This document shows positions 53,532 through 62,798 of a stretch of 64,000 nucleotides of DNA, piece after piece (position 1 is the first letter of the stretch; each line of letters begins with the position of its first letter). Location of the stretch: contig NZ_SLVP01000002.1 in the NCBI RefSeq assembly GCF_004345425.1, positions 62,001-126,000 on the forward strand, written 5' to 3'. Made by a program: the position numbers and the translations under genes. Source of the DNA: Paenibacillus sp. BK033 (GTDB lineage Bacteria > Bacillota > Bacilli > Paenibacillales > Paenibacillaceae). Under the pieces are notes generated by a model, which did not search any database, was not told the DNA's origin, and worked only from the letters and a program-made list of their open reading frames with translations.

Positions 53532-54782
53532 TTATTGTTCGCGAAGCTTCAACCACAATTGATACAATGCAGCCTTAACCGCGCGAATGCGGATGATGGC
53601 GCGGGTACCCGTGAAATGGCCGGTAAATACGGCCGTCGGTTTGCCCCTCTCGGCAACCGCATAATAAACCAGCCCAACCGGCTTGCCTTCCGCCTGCGAC
53701 GGACCGGCCACCCCGGTCAACGACACGCCGAAATCGGAATCTCCGATCTGTCTGACGCGTTCGGCCATCAACGCCGCCGTCGACTCGCTGATGGCTCCCG
53801 GCGCGCCGTCTCCTTCCAATTGGGCCATCGGGATGCCTAGCAGCTTATGCTTCATCTCGTTCGTATAAGTAACAACGCCTCCGGAATATTCTCCGCTGCT
53901 TCCGGGAATGCCGGAAATAAGCTCCGCAAGCAAGCCTCCGCTGATGCTCTCGGCAGTCGAAAGCTTTCTTCTTGATGTCCGAAGCAGCTGCACGACCTGT
54001 TCTTCCAGCGTAATCTCGTCCTGCGCGTATAAGTACTCGCCAACCCGCTGCTTGATCGCTTCGACGGTTTGATCCAATTTGACTATTGCATCGGCCTCGT
54101 TCGCCGCTTTTGTCGATACCCGAATGGCGACCTCGCCTTCTTTCGCATAAGGCGCGATCGTAGGATCAGATTGAGCTTCAATGATATCAATCAGCTTTGC
54201 TTCAAGCGTCGATTCTCCGATCCCCGCAAACATAAGCAATCTCGAATAAAGCGGTTCCTCTGCTCCCAGAATAGACCGAAGCCATTCCGACGCCGGCCCC
54301 TCCATCATGGGCTTCATCTCGCGCGGAGGCCCGGGCAGCAGCAAATAATGCGTCCCGTCCTCGGAAAGGCCGTTGCCGACGGCGAGACCGGCTTCATTGT
54401 CAATCGGAGCGCTGCCGTCAATCATCAGCGCTTGTCTCCGGTTGCTCTCTACCATGTGGATGCCGCGCGAGCTGAACATCTGCTCGATTTTGTCCATGGA
54501 CGGCTGATGGAGGGATAAACCGAGGTTCAGATAATCCGCGAGAACATCCTTGGTCAGGTCATCCTGCGTAGGTCCAAGCCCGCCGGTAAACACGAGCAGG
54601 TCTGCTCGCTGACGGGCAATCTCGATCGCTTGGCGGATCCGGTTCGGGTTATCGCCGACGACCGTCTGGAAGTAAACATCAATGCCAAGCGATGCAAGCT
54701 TTCTGGATAAGTATTGCGCGTTCGTGTTTACGATTTGACCGAGCAGCAGCTCGGTACCTACTGCGATAATTTCAGCTTTCAT
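53532..54782 (-). CDS. cinA: CinA family nicotinamide-nucleotide amidohydrolase
   Basis: A 416-aa two-domain protein. The N-terminal half is a molybdopterin-binding-like domain (AVGTELLLGQIVNTNAQYLS, VFTGGLGPTQDDLTKDV) acting as ADP-ribose-type pyrophosphatase in some members. The C-terminal half is the CinA amidohydrolase (LSTAESISGGLLAELISGIPGSSG, GVSLTGVAGP). It recycles NMN; in B. subtilis it is competence-induced and cotranscribed with recA. Here a terminator separates the two. An AAGGGGGAA site precedes the ATG. Confidence 0.95.
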   Translation of the reverse strand: MKAEIIAVGTELLLGQIVNTNAQYLSRKLASLGIDVYFQTVVGDNPNRIRQAIEIARQRADLLVFTGGLGPTQDDLTKDVLADYLNLGLSLHQPSMDKIEQMFSSRGIHMVESNRRQALMIDGSAPIDNEAGLAVGNGLSEDGTHYLLLPGPPREMKPMMEGPASEWLRSILGAEEPLYSRLLMFAGIGESTLEAKLIDIIEAQSDPTIAPYAKEGEVAIRVSTKAANEADAIVKLDQTVEAIKQRVGEYLYAQDEITLEEQVVQLLRTSRRKLSTAESISGGLLAELISGIPGSSGEYSGGVVTYTNEMKHKLLGIPMAQLEGDGAPGAISESTAALMAERVRQIGDSDFGVSLTGVAGPSQAEGKPVGLVYYAVAERGKPTAVFTGHFTGTRAIIRIRAVKAALYQLWLKLREQ

Positions 54783-54817
54783 GCGATTTCCCCCTTCGAG
54801 TCAGCAGCATTAGGAAG

Positions 54818-54852
54818 CAAAAGCACCTCTCCAGGAATGGAAAGATGCTTTA
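54818..54852 (-). terminator. Terminator of the pgsA transcript
   Basis: AAAGCATCT and CC pair with AGGTGCTTTT across an imperfect stem; it lies between pgsA and cinA. Confidence 0.6.
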
Positions 54853-54873
54853 TTGTTGCTTATATGATCCTGA

Positions 54874-55452
54874 TTATTGCACAGGAATCAAATGTTTGTT
54901 CTTGAAGAAATAGTCGAATCCGGAATATACCGTAATAATAACGGCAATCCAGCTTACGATATCGTCAAACGGAAAATCGATGAACGTAAACGGGAAGTTG
55001 TTGAGCAGAAGGGAAATGATCATCGTGATTTGCACGGCTGTTTTCCATTTGCCCCATTTGCTAGCGGCCATTACGCTTCCTTCCAGCAAGGCAATCTGAC
55101 GCAGACCCGTTACCGCGAATTCGCGGCTAATGATAATGATGGCCATCCATGCCGCCAGCTTATCCATTTGGACAAGCGAGATCAGAACAGCAGCCACAAG
55201 CAGCTTGTCCGCCAGCGGATCGAGAAGCTTGCCCAGGTTGGTTACGATCTTGTTCTTTCTGGCGATATAGCCATCGAGACCGTCGGTGCTAGCCGCTATG
55301 ATAAAGATTATAGCCGCTATAATCTGATTGTATGTAATGGAGTAATCATCGCCGAACGCAAGAGGCTTAATATCGATATTAACGAGCAGAAATACCATTA
55401 TGATCGGCACTAAAATAATTCTGGCCAGCGTAATTCTATTTGCCAGGTTCAT
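54874..55452 (-). CDS. pgsA: CDP-diacylglycerol-glycerol-3-phosphate 3-phosphatidyltransferase
   Basis: Makes phosphatidylglycerol phosphate, the committed step to PG and cardiolipin, in the membrane. 192 aa with four to five membrane segments and the CDP-alcohol transferase signature DGLDGYIARKNKIVTNLGKLLDPLADK (D-x2-DG-x2-AR-x8-G-x3-D-x3-D). CCGGGGGTG precedes the ATG. Its place between rodZ/yajQ and cinA is the usual one. Confidence 0.97.
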   Translation of the reverse strand: MNLANRITLARIILVPIIMVFLLVNIDIKPLAFGDDYSITYNQIIAAIIFIIAASTDGLDGYIARKNKIVTNLGKLLDPLADKLLVAAVLISLVQMDKLAAWMAIIIISREFAVTGLRQIALLEGSVMAASKWGKWKTAVQITMIISLLLNNFPFTFIDFPFDDIVSWIAVIITVYSGFDYFFKNKHLIPVQ

Positions 55453-55602
55453 TCGTTCACACCCCCGGACCGTCTAGCCGTGTTCCTGCATTGATGCATG
55501 ATTGCTTGTACTGTCATATGTATGTCCCCCGGATCGTTTCCAAAACTATCTAACCAAGTATAATACATGCCATTTCCTATGTCAAAATAACGAACGTCAT
55601 AG

Positions 55603-55657
55603 AGCGAAAGCCCTTCTTGCCTGATTGGACGAGGCAGCGAAGGGCCGGAAAGGGCTT
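55603..55657 (-). terminator. Probable terminator of yajQ
   Basis: AAGCCCTT and TGCCT pair with AGGCA and AAGGGCTT on the minus strand, directly after the yajQ stop. The T-run is weak (TTTCG). Confidence 0.55.
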
Positions 55658-55658
55658 A

Positions 55659-56150
55659 TTAACGGTAATTGGTGAACTGCAGCTCGACTGTCAAATCCGC
55701 TCCTCGAAGAAGAGCCATAACGGCTTGCAAATCATCGCGGCTTTTGCCGGTTACGCGGATTTGGTCGCCTTGAATCTGGCTTTTCACTTTAATCTTCGAA
55801 TCCCGGATCAGAATATTGATTTTTTTGGCATTGTCCTGATCGATGCCCGATTTCAGCTTAATGCGCTGACGTACGGTGCTCGCCGAAGCCGATTCAACCT
55901 TGCCGTATTCCAGGTTTTTAATCGGAACGCCGCGCTTGACCATCTTCGATTTCAAAATATCAAGAACGCTTTCCAGCTTGAAGTCGTCATCGGAAACCAC
56001 AACAAGCTCTTCTTTTTCAAGCTTAATGCTGCTTTTGCTGCCTTTGAAGTCGAAGCGTGTCTCAATCTCCCGCTCCGCTTGCTGAATCGCATTGTTAAGC
56101 TCTTGCATATCCATCTTCGAAACAATATCAAACGAACTTTCAGAACTCAT
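55659..56150 (-). CDS. yajQ: YajQ family nucleotide-binding protein
   Basis: A 163-aa protein with the UPF0234 opening [36 protein letters not shown] and [21 protein letters not shown]. The family was reported as cyclic di-GMP- or nucleotide-binding in other bacteria; the role in Firmicutes is not settled. A GGGAGAG site precedes the ATG. It lies between rodZ and pgsA. Confidence 0.95.
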   Translation of the reverse strand: MSSESSFDIVSKMDMQELNNAIQQAEREIETRFDFKGSKSSIKLEKEELVVVSDDDFKLESVLDILKSKMVKRGVPIKNLEYGKVESASASTVRQRIKLKSGIDQDNAKKINILIRDSKIKVKSQIQGDQIRVTGKSRDDLQAVMALLRGADLTVELQFTNYR

Positions 56151-56185
56151 CGTTTATAACTCTCCCTTTGCATCTATTTCGTTCC

Positions 56186-57124
56186 TTACTGATTCTCCGT
56201 ACCTGCCGAATCCCCAGGCGTGGAAGAATTGTCCGGACTTTGAGTTGAAGTCCCTTCCGTTCCACCGGTACCCTCTGCCGGGTTCAGCTGGATTTTCTTG
56301 GAACCTGCGCGGTCGCCGTCGTTGATTTGCACGCCATCGACGGTAATCGAGCTCAGGTCGGCACGCCCGACATTAATGTAAAGCGGTTGATCCAGATCAT
56401 AAGTGAAGGCCGAGCCGTCCGGAGCCGTCTCCGAAATAATCGCTTTGCCGGAAGAGCTTCCCGAACGCACTTCCGTCCAGCTTGGCCCGCCGGAAATTTT
56501 GATCTCTACTTTATGGAGCACGCCTGCCGGCGCGACATCGTAATGATCAACCTTGCCAACCTTGGACGAGAACGTCACGGTAGTTGGCGATTGGCTCGGA
56601 GTTGGCGTAGGCGTTGCCGATGGTGTAGTTGTTCCGCCGCCGTTCGACGAATTTGGCGACTGGGTTGGCGGAGCCGGCGAAGCCTGATCGGTAATATTCG
56701 TATTGTCGATTTCGTCTGGATCATCGGCTTTCTGATTAACGAAATAAACCCACACGACAACTACGATGAGGATCAGGAAGGACCACATCATTATGTTGAA
56801 GCCGAGCTTGCTGATCCGCTCCGATGAACGGGTGCGAACCCGCTTAGGCTGTCTGGCCGGAACGGCTTCCACAATTTGATCCGTAACGGAAGCCGGAATC
56901 TCGTGCTGGTACAGCCGAAGAACTTCGTCCGCATCCAGTCCGACGGCATCGCAGTAATTTTTCACAAAAGCGCGTAAATAGAACGTTCCCGGCAGCACGC
57001 TGTGGTCGCCGCTCTCGATCGCTTCCAAGTAGCGCTTGCGTATTTTCGTAATCTCTTGAACATCATCAAGCGTTAATCCGCGCTCTTCCCTTGCTTTGCG
57101 AAGCAACGCTCCTAAATCTGACAT
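56186..57124 (-). CDS. rodZ: RodZ-like cell-shape protein (HTH + DUF4115)
   Basis: A 312-aa protein. An N-terminal HTH (LGALLRKAREERGLTLDDVQEITKIRKRYLEAIE, 4-40) of the Xre type binds MreB in RodZ proteins rather than DNA. A basic stretch and a single transmembrane helix (about 110-130) come next. An external Ser/Thr/Pro-rich linker and a DUF4115 domain (about 190-285) follow, ending in a Ser/Gly/Glu-rich tail. It corresponds to B. subtilis YmfM. GAGAGGAG precedes the ATG. Confidence 0.92.
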   Translation of the reverse strand: MSDLGALLRKAREERGLTLDDVQEITKIRKRYLEAIESGDHSVLPGTFYLRAFVKNYCDAVGLDADEVLRLYQHEIPASVTDQIVEAVPARQPKRVRTRSSERISKLGFNIMMWSFLILIVVVVWVYFVNQKADDPDEIDNTNITDQASPAPPTQSPNSSNGGGTTTPSATPTPTPSQSPTTVTFSSKVGKVDHYDVAPAGVLHKVEIKISGGPSWTEVRSGSSSGKAIISETAPDGSAFTYDLDQPLYINVGRADLSSITVDGVQINDGDRAGSKKIQLNPAEGTGGTEGTSTQSPDNSSTPGDSAGTENQ

Positions 57125-57142
57125 GGTGTCTACTCCTCTCTG

Positions 57143-57913
57143 CTAGAATTCATTATCGGAATAATTGGCCGTAAATGATTCGTATGTAATCTCTTCGTCA
57201 GGTGTATTTCGCAGCTCGATAATCATGTCAAAATGGCTGTAATCGTATTGCGATTCCTTAATAAAGATATCCGGATGCTCAATAACCTTCGTGGAAGGCA
57301 TCGCCATAATTTCCTGCAGCAGCGAGTAGTGCTTCTCGTTGGAGCGAATTGTGCTTACGATACCGTCAATGATAAAAATGTTGTTGTCATTCATTTCGTC
57401 CTCGGACAGCTGGCTGCGTACGGTTTGTCTCAGCAAAGTCGACGATACAAAGGTCCATCGCTTGTTGGAGCATACGCTCCCGGCAATAATCGACTCCGTC
57501 TTGCCTACACGCGGCATGCCACGCAAACCAATAACCTGATTGCCGTCCCGTTTAAACACTTCCCCGAGAAAATCAACCAAAATACCTAGCTCGTCCCTTG
57601 TAAAACGGAAAGTTTTGCGGTCATCCGAGTCACGTTCGATATAACGTCCGTGACGGACAGCCAATATGTCAACGATCGTAGGCGTACGAAGCTTGTTAAC
57701 CGTGATGTTATCCACCTTCTGCAGCATTTTGCCGAGCAGGACGATTTTTTCTTCGTCATCCGTCTGGAGCAGCATGCCGCGCGTACGGTCCTCTACGCCG
57801 TTAATCGTCATAATGTTTACCTCAAGCATACCTAGCAGTGATGCGATATCGCCGAGAAGACCCGGCCGGTTCTTATGTATTTTGTATTCCATATAGTATT
57901 GCTGCTTTGCCAT
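57143..57913 (-). CDS. ymfK: YmfK-like protein (DUF3388) with ACT-like and P-loop-like parts
   Basis: A 256-aa protein of unknown function that is always near ymfJ and rodZ in Bacilli. The N-terminal 75 residues look like an ACT-type ligand-binding domain (YMEYKIHKNRPGLLGDIASLLGMLEVNI). At 132-139 the text GMPRVGKTE has the shape of a Walker A loop, and NIFIIDGI a Walker B. This suggests nucleotide binding, but no family activity is known. RBS weak (AAGGGACGG). Confidence 0.88.
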   Translation of the reverse strand: MAKQQYYMEYKIHKNRPGLLGDIASLLGMLEVNIMTINGVEDRTRGMLLQTDDEEKIVLLGKMLQKVDNITVNKLRTPTIVDILAVRHGRYIERDSDDRKTFRFTRDELGILVDFLGEVFKRDGNQVIGLRGMPRVGKTESIIAGSVCSNKRWTFVSSTLLRQTVRSQLSEDEMNDNNIFIIDGIVSTIRSNEKHYSLLQEIMAMPSTKVIEHPDIFIKESQYDYSHFDMIIELRNTPDEEITYESFTANYSDNEF

Positions 57914-58014
57914 TTCACACCGTCCCTTGTTGTCACCAATCCCATTTGATTGACTCGCTTATAAAAATTTATTCTACAATTTTCGTCACATTCCTGCAAC
58001 CTATTCGCAGACAT

Positions 58015-58050
58015 TGCAGAAAAGCCTCCAAATTGGGAGGCTTTTCTGCA
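58015..58050 (-). terminator. Terminator of ymfJ
   Basis: CTGCAGAAAAGCCTCC pairs with GGAGGCTTTTCTGCA around a 6-nt loop; the T-run lies within the stem, so a bidirectional terminator is likely. Confidence 0.75.
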
Positions 58051-58061
58051 GATGCGAGCAA

Positions 58062-58313
58062 TTAAGTTTGTTCGACCAGCTTTACCATAAGACCGGCTAC
58101 CGTTTTGCGTTCATGCTCGTCGCCCGCATCCCATAGCTGCTTCAGTACACGCTGCTGCTCATTTTTAGGGTCAACCTTCTCGTCGAGGAAGGAACCAATC
58201 TCGTAAGCCAAATTTTTAATGGTCTCTTCAGACATCCCGTTGTTTTTGGCTTGTGCCACGCGGTCCGACAAAAACTCTTTCCAATTGTCGAAACTAGAAA
58301 GAACGTTTGACAT
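58062..58313 (-). CDS. ymfJ: DUF3243 protein (YmfJ-like)
   Basis: An 83-aa helical protein: VLSSFDNWKEFLSDRV, then IKNLAYEIGSFLDEKVDPKNEQQRVLKQLWD. It matches the short DUF3243/YmfJ family of unknown function. The ATG at 58313 follows AGGAGG by 9 nt; the open frame further up is not the start. It lies between ymfI and ymfK, with a terminator after it. Confidence 0.92.
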   Translation of the reverse strand: MSNVLSSFDNWKEFLSDRVAQAKNNGMSEETIKNLAYEIGSFLDEKVDPKNEQQRVLKQLWDAGDEHERKTVAGLMVKLVEQT

Positions 58314-58422
58314 TTTATTTCGCCTCCTGGATAAGTACATTTTGAGAAGAGTGTAGCACTCAACAAATGTTATTCTGCGTAGAGGCGAAACGAATTATAC
58401 GCACGCGCACGGATCTGAGGCG

Positions 58423-59169
58423 TTAAGTATGCCATCCGCCGTTTGGACTAATGATCTGCCCGGTTATGTACGACGATTCCGGCAAGGACAAGAAATACAC
58501 CAGCGAAGCGACTTCGTCGGGTTGTCCGAAACGGCCCAGCGGAATTTCCTGCTCGAGCGCCGCCTTCTCTTCCTCGTTAAAACCGCTCATCATCTTTGTA
58601 TCGACGGCTCCCGGCGCCACCGCGTTAACGGTAACTCCCGAAGGAGCAAGCTCCTTGGCGAGCGCCTTCGTAAAGGCATTCATGCCGCCTTTGGTTGTGG
58701 AGTACAGCACTTCGCAGGAAGCGCCTGACATCCCCCAGATCGACGACACGTTAATAATCCGCCCAAACCGGTTGGAGATCATATTCGGCATAAAAAGCTG
58801 GCTGGACAAAAACATGCCCTTCAGGTTCACGGCCATCACATCGTCCCATTCCTGCTCCGTCACATCCATCAGCATGCCGTAATGGGAGATTCCCCCGTTA
58901 TTGACAAGGATATCGGGCAGCATGCCATGAGCCTCCAGCTTCTCTTTCATCCTCGTGAGCTGCTCCTTCGAACGAAGATCGGCCGAAATGGTCATGACAT
59001 TGGCGCCCAGGCGCATGCACGCTCTTGCTGTTTCGTTAGCCGCTTCATGCGATTCCCTATAATGAATGACGATATTAAGTCCTTCCGAGGCAAAGCGCTG
59101 CGCGATGGCAGCGCCGATGCCGCGGCTTCCCCCGGTTATCAATACCGTCATTTCTTTGAAAGGCTTCAT
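58423..59169 (-). CDS. ymfI: SDR family reductase, EF-P 5-aminopentanone reductase type
   Basis: A 248-aa short-chain dehydrogenase: cofactor motif TGGSRGIGAA (12-21), LVNNGG, catalytic Ser in NVSSIWG and the YxxxK in LYSTTKGG. In B. subtilis YmfI reduces the 5-aminopentanone group on Lys32 of elongation factor P to 5-aminopentanol. Orthology here rests on gene order. The ATG overlaps the ymfH stop as TAATG. Confidence 0.88.
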   Translation of the reverse strand: MKPFKEMTVLITGGSRGIGAAIAQRFASEGLNIVIHYRESHEAANETARACMRLGANVMTISADLRSKEQLTRMKEKLEAHGMLPDILVNNGGISHYGMLMDVTEQEWDDVMAVNLKGMFLSSQLFMPNMISNRFGRIINVSSIWGMSGASCEVLYSTTKGGMNAFTKALAKELAPSGVTVNAVAPGAVDTKMMSGFNEEEKAALEQEIPLGRFGQPDEVASLVYFLSLPESSYITGQIISPNGGWHT

Positions 59170-60464
59170 TAAACCGGCTGTCCGTCCGGCTTCTCAACGA
59201 TGGATATCGCTAGCTGCTGGAAATCGAAATGCTCGCGGATCCGTTCATTCACTTGCTCCAGCGTGCAATTCTCGTACAGGGACAAGAGATCAAACATGTC
59301 GCTGTCGCGGAACCGGTATCGCGTAAATTCGCCGGCAATCGCTTCAGGGGAGTTCAGCATCCGCAAATATCCGCCGATTTTTTTCCGCTTCGACCGTTCA
59401 AAGGCTGCAGGTTCAATCCCCGTGCGCAGCGCTTCTTCTACAGCCGTACGGATTCGGCTAAGCAGTTCATCCGGATTCGGCGAGTCGCCACCAATAACCG
59501 AGAAAGCATAATCCGTGCTAACGTTAAATTCCGTTCCGAAGGAATCGGAAATTAGATTTTGCTCATACAAATCCTGATACAAGGCAGAGCTGGCGCCGAA
59601 CAAGGCGTCAAGCATCAGCTTGGAGGTCACTTCGTGGCTTAGGAGAGCCTGGCCCGTAAGTCCGGTTTTCTTCTCCTTGAAGCCAAACATGACTTTAGGA
59701 AGCGATACCGGGAGCTTCGTTACTTTCCTCGGCACTTTAACGCTTTCCGGTTCATGCTCGAAGAAGCGTTTGATTTCTCCTTGCGGCTTGAAGGTCTTGC
59801 GGGCTTGATTGTTGCGCACAAGCTCGAATACCTCCTCCGCCTTCACTCCGCCTACTACGAACAACAGCATATTGGACGGATGGTAAAACGTTTCATAACA
59901 GCGGTACAGCGTTTCCTTATCGATCTGATAAATCGACTCCACGGTACCGGCGATATCAATATGAATAGGATGGGTGTGGTACATGGCATCAATCAGGCCG
60001 AAGTATACACGCCAATCCGGATTGTCTTTGTACATGTTAATCTCTTGTGCGATAATGCCCTTTTCCTTATCCACGTTCTGATCGGTAAAATAAGGATGCT
60101 GGACAAAATCGATCAAGGTTTCGAGATTTGCCGGAATCTGCTCCGTTGCGGAGAACAAATAAACGGTACGGTCGAAGCTTGTGAACGCGTTGGCCGATGC
60201 ACCTTGCGAAGCAAACGTGGCAAAGATATCGCCGGTAGGCTCCTCGAACATCTTATGCTCCAGAAAATGGGCAATCCCGTCCGGCACGCGAACAGGCTCT
60301 TGATCGCCTACGGCAAATTTGTTGTCGACGGAACCGTATTTGGTTGCAAAGGTCGCGTAGGTTTTCTGAAAGCCTTCCTTCGGCAGGACGATCACTTCGA
60401 GGCCGTTATCCAGCACTTCGCGGTATAGCGTTTCCTGAACGCCTTTATAGTCGAGTGTCTCCAT
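59169..60464 (-). CDS. ymfH: M16 family zinc peptidase (YmfH-like)
   Basis: About 431 aa. The inverted zinc motif HxxEH is in AHFLEHKMFEE (about residues 66-71), with the distal Glu further on. The pair YmfF/YmfH resembles the two-subunit M16 peptidases such as AlbE/AlbF; the natural substrate is unknown. The ATG at 60464 is chosen for AAGGAGG at 8-9 nt and the conserved METLDYKGVQETLYREVLDNGLEV start. It comes 5 nt after ymfF. Confidence 0.92.
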   Translation of the reverse strand: METLDYKGVQETLYREVLDNGLEVIVLPKEGFQKTYATFATKYGSVDNKFAVGDQEPVRVPDGIAHFLEHKMFEEPTGDIFATFASQGASANAFTSFDRTVYLFSATEQIPANLETLIDFVQHPYFTDQNVDKEKGIIAQEINMYKDNPDWRVYFGLIDAMYHTHPIHIDIAGTVESIYQIDKETLYRCYETFYHPSNMLLFVVGGVKAEEVFELVRNNQARKTFKPQGEIKRFFEHEPESVKVPRKVTKLPVSLPKVMFGFKEKKTGLTGQALLSHEVTSKLMLDALFGASSALYQDLYEQNLISDSFGTEFNVSTDYAFSVIGGDSPNPDELLSRIRTAVEEALRTGIEPAAFERSKRKKIGGYLRMLNSPEAIAGEFTRYRFRDSDMFDLLSLYENCTLEQVNERIREHFDFQQLAISIVEKPDGQPV

Positions 60465-60468
60465 GCCG

Positions 60469-61743
60469 TCAGGCCTCCTTCTGGTCGCGCAAGAAATAAA
60501 TCGTATCCAGCTGCGCCAATCCCGCAACCCGGACGATATCCTCTGCCGTTACCGCTTCAATCTGGTCAAGCAGCTGCTGTGCCGTTCTTTCTTTGCCGGA
60601 AAGCACGGCATTAAAATCATAAGCGATCATCTCGTAAGCGGAATCCTGCAGCTCCCGGAGATGATTGGCAATCATCGCTTTGGTCTGATTCATCTCAAGG
60701 TCGGAAAGCTTGCCTTGCCGCATGCTCTCCAGCTGCTCCTTGATGATCGTAACCGCCTTCTCGTAGTTGTCGATTTCGATACCCGATTGAATCGTAAGCA
60801 AACCTTTATGCCCATCTAGCCTGGAGGCCGCGTAATAAGCAAGGCTCTCTTTCTCCCGGACGTTCAGGAACAGCTTGGAATGCGGGTAACCGCCAAGAAT
60901 TCCGTTATACATCAAGGAAGCCGCGTAATCGTCGTCGCCATAGCCTACATTCGTACGCAGTCCCATGTTCAGCTTGCCCTGGTTAACGTCCATGCGTTCG
61001 ACAACGGTTTTGACATTGCGAACTTCATGGGCGATAGACGGAGCAGAGTAGCTTGCAGGATGGCCATTCTCGATGCGGAAAGCTTCCTTCGCAAGGGCGG
61101 CTACTTCATCCATCGTAGTATCGCCTACGACGTATAAATCGAATGCGGCTTCACTTAGCCATTGTTTATATTGACTATATAGCGATTCCGGCGTAATGGA
61201 GCTGATTTCCTCCAGCTTGCCAAGAGGATGGAGACGGTAAGGCTCGCCGGCGCACATCTCTTCCATGCAGCGTTCAGCCGCATACCGGATCTTGTCGTTA
61301 ACGATGGATTCCAGACGCTTCGTCAACGTCTGCTTCTCCGCATCCACATACTTGCGGCGGAATGCGCCGTCTTCCGTTACCGGCTCCGTCACGACTTCGC
61401 CAAGGAACCTCAACGACGAACTCAGCAGCGGAACGTCGGACGATACGAAATGATCGTTGATCACGTCCATGCGGAATTGAACGATTTGAGAATCGCCTCT
61501 TTTATATACATCAAAGCCGAATCCGGCGCCGTACAAATCATCCAGCCTCTCGCGGAAAGCCTTCGTCTCGGGCGTAGATACCGTTCCGCGGCGCAAAACA
61601 AACGGGGCGAGCGCGGTTTTTGTTACAGCCTCTTCAGATAAAGGCAGTCCGGCGAACAGCGATATCGCAAACGTCTTGAACCGCTTGGTTGGCATTACAT
61701 GCAGCCTAATCCGGCCGATTTGCCCTCTTTCGAATAATGTCAC
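60469..61743 (-). CDS. ymfF: M16-fold protein lacking the zinc motif (YmfF-like)
   Basis: A 424-aa M16-fold partner of YmfH. The position of HxxEH instead reads ETKAFRERLDDLYG, so it is not expected to bind zinc; it is the structural or substrate-binding subunit of a heterodimer. The start is GTG (61741-61743) behind AAGGAG at 9-nt spacing. The upstream sleB gene has a terminator in between. Confidence 0.9.
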   Translation of the reverse strand: MTLFERGQIGRIRLHVMPTKRFKTFAISLFAGLPLSEEAVTKTALAPFVLRRGTVSTPETKAFRERLDDLYGAGFGFDVYKRGDSQIVQFRMDVINDHFVSSDVPLLSSSLRFLGEVVTEPVTEDGAFRRKYVDAEKQTLTKRLESIVNDKIRYAAERCMEEMCAGEPYRLHPLGKLEEISSITPESLYSQYKQWLSEAAFDLYVVGDTTMDEVAALAKEAFRIENGHPASYSAPSIAHEVRNVKTVVERMDVNQGKLNMGLRTNVGYGDDDYAASLMYNGILGGYPHSKLFLNVREKESLAYYAASRLDGHKGLLTIQSGIEIDNYEKAVTIIKEQLESMRQGKLSDLEMNQTKAMIANHLRELQDSAYEMIAYDFNAVLSGKERTAQQLLDQIEAVTAEDIVRVAGLAQLDTIYFLRDQKEA

Positions 61744-61832
61744 TTCCGTTTGCTCCTTCCGAGTGAAATGGAATATAGTAAATGTATTCCATTTTCATGC
61801 TTCCTATACCCATTCTAACCGATACGAAATGG

Positions 61833-61872
61833 AAGAAGCAACCTGCCTGCCCAAGGCAGAAAGGCTGCTTCT
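61833..61872 (-). terminator. Terminator of sleB
   Basis: AGAAGCAGCC and CTGCC pair with GGCAG and GGTTGCTTCT, directly after sleB on the minus strand; the following run is TTCC, so it is weak. Confidence 0.65.
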
Positions 61873-61880
61873 GATAATCC

Positions 61881-62675
61881 TTACATACAGAAAATATGCT
61901 TGCCAATGGTCTTCACCTGAGGTCTGGACCAGATCCATTTGGACGTTGCCGTCTCGGGATTGAAATAGTACGTGCAGCCGCCCGTAGGATCCCATCCGTT
62001 GATGGCGTCCTGCACGGCCTTGCGGGCCGTTTCGTTTGGAGTCAGCCAGATCTGGCCGTCAGCCACTGCCGTAAACGCAAGAGGCTGGAAGATAACGCCG
62101 GAGATTGTGTTCGGGAAGCTCGGCGACTTCAAGCGGTTCAGAATAACGGCTGCTACCGCTACCTGGCCTTCGTACGGTTCGCCGCGCGATTCCCCGTATA
62201 CCGCATTCGCCATAATCTTCAAATCGCTTTCCGAAAGACCGAGATTATTGGATTTCGACGGCGTGCTTCCGCTTGAAGACCCGGTATCCGAGCCGTTGTT
62301 GCTGCCGCTGCCGGAGCTGCCGGATGTATTGCCGGTGTCCGCAGCGGTCGGCTGCCAGTTTTTCGTGGCCTCCCACAGCTTGAGCTTGGTTTTTGCCCCA
62401 ACTACCCCGTCGGATTTCATCCCGAACTTCCATTGGAACCAAGTCACCGCATTTTTCGTCTTGGTACCGAAGCTCCCGTCGATCGCACCGTTGTAATAGC
62501 CCAAATATTTAAGCCTGCCCTGCAGCTCGTAGACATCCGAGCCGGATGAACCTACCGTTAAAGTAGCATTGCTGAACGTTGCTTTTGCATCATCCTGCGA
62601 TGATTGCTGGAGGGAATGCATTCCGAACAATACCATCACGATGATGGCAGTCACGACAATTAATCGATTTTTCAT
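61881..62675 (-). CDS. sleB: Spore cortex-lytic enzyme SleB
   Basis: A germination lytic transglycosylase, 264 aa. Signal/anchor (1-22), peptidoglycan-binding domain (about 38-100: LQGRLKYLGYYNGAIDGSFGTKTKNAVTWFQ), a Ser/Gly/Asn-rich linker (110-145), and the SleB catalytic domain (LKIMANAVYGESRGEPYEGQVAVAAVILNR, whose first Glu is the catalytic acid; CTYYFNPETATSKWIW). ypeB is not adjacent, so its partner lies elsewhere. A sigma-G-like promoter is upstream. Confidence 0.95.
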   Translation of the reverse strand: MKNRLIVVTAIIVMVLFGMHSLQQSSQDDAKATFSNATLTVGSSGSDVYELQGRLKYLGYYNGAIDGSFGTKTKNAVTWFQWKFGMKSDGVVGAKTKLKLWEATKNWQPTAADTGNTSGSSGSGSNNGSDTGSSSGSTPSKSNNLGLSESDLKIMANAVYGESRGEPYEGQVAVAAVILNRLKSPSFPNTISGVIFQPLAFTAVADGQIWLTPNETARKAVQDAINGWDPTGGCTYYFNPETATSKWIWSRPQVKTIGKHIFCM

Positions 62676-62732
62676 GTAGGATTCTGCCTTTCTCTTGCAA
62701 GTTAGTCCGCGATTAGCTGCGTTACCTAACTC

Positions 62733-62762
62733 TAGTATGAGAAGGGATTCCTGCTTCTATTC
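62733..62762 (-). promoter_or_regulatory. Sigma-G-like promoter of sleB
   Basis: GAATA (62758-62762), an 18-nt spacer and CATACTA (62733-62739) on the minus strand. This fits the forespore sigma-G pattern (GMATR, 17-18 nt, CATWMTA) and the known sigma-G control of sleB in B. subtilis. Confidence 0.8.
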
Positions 62763-62798
62763 ATCATTGCGTATTGCCGCAGGAAAGGCCGAGGCTGC

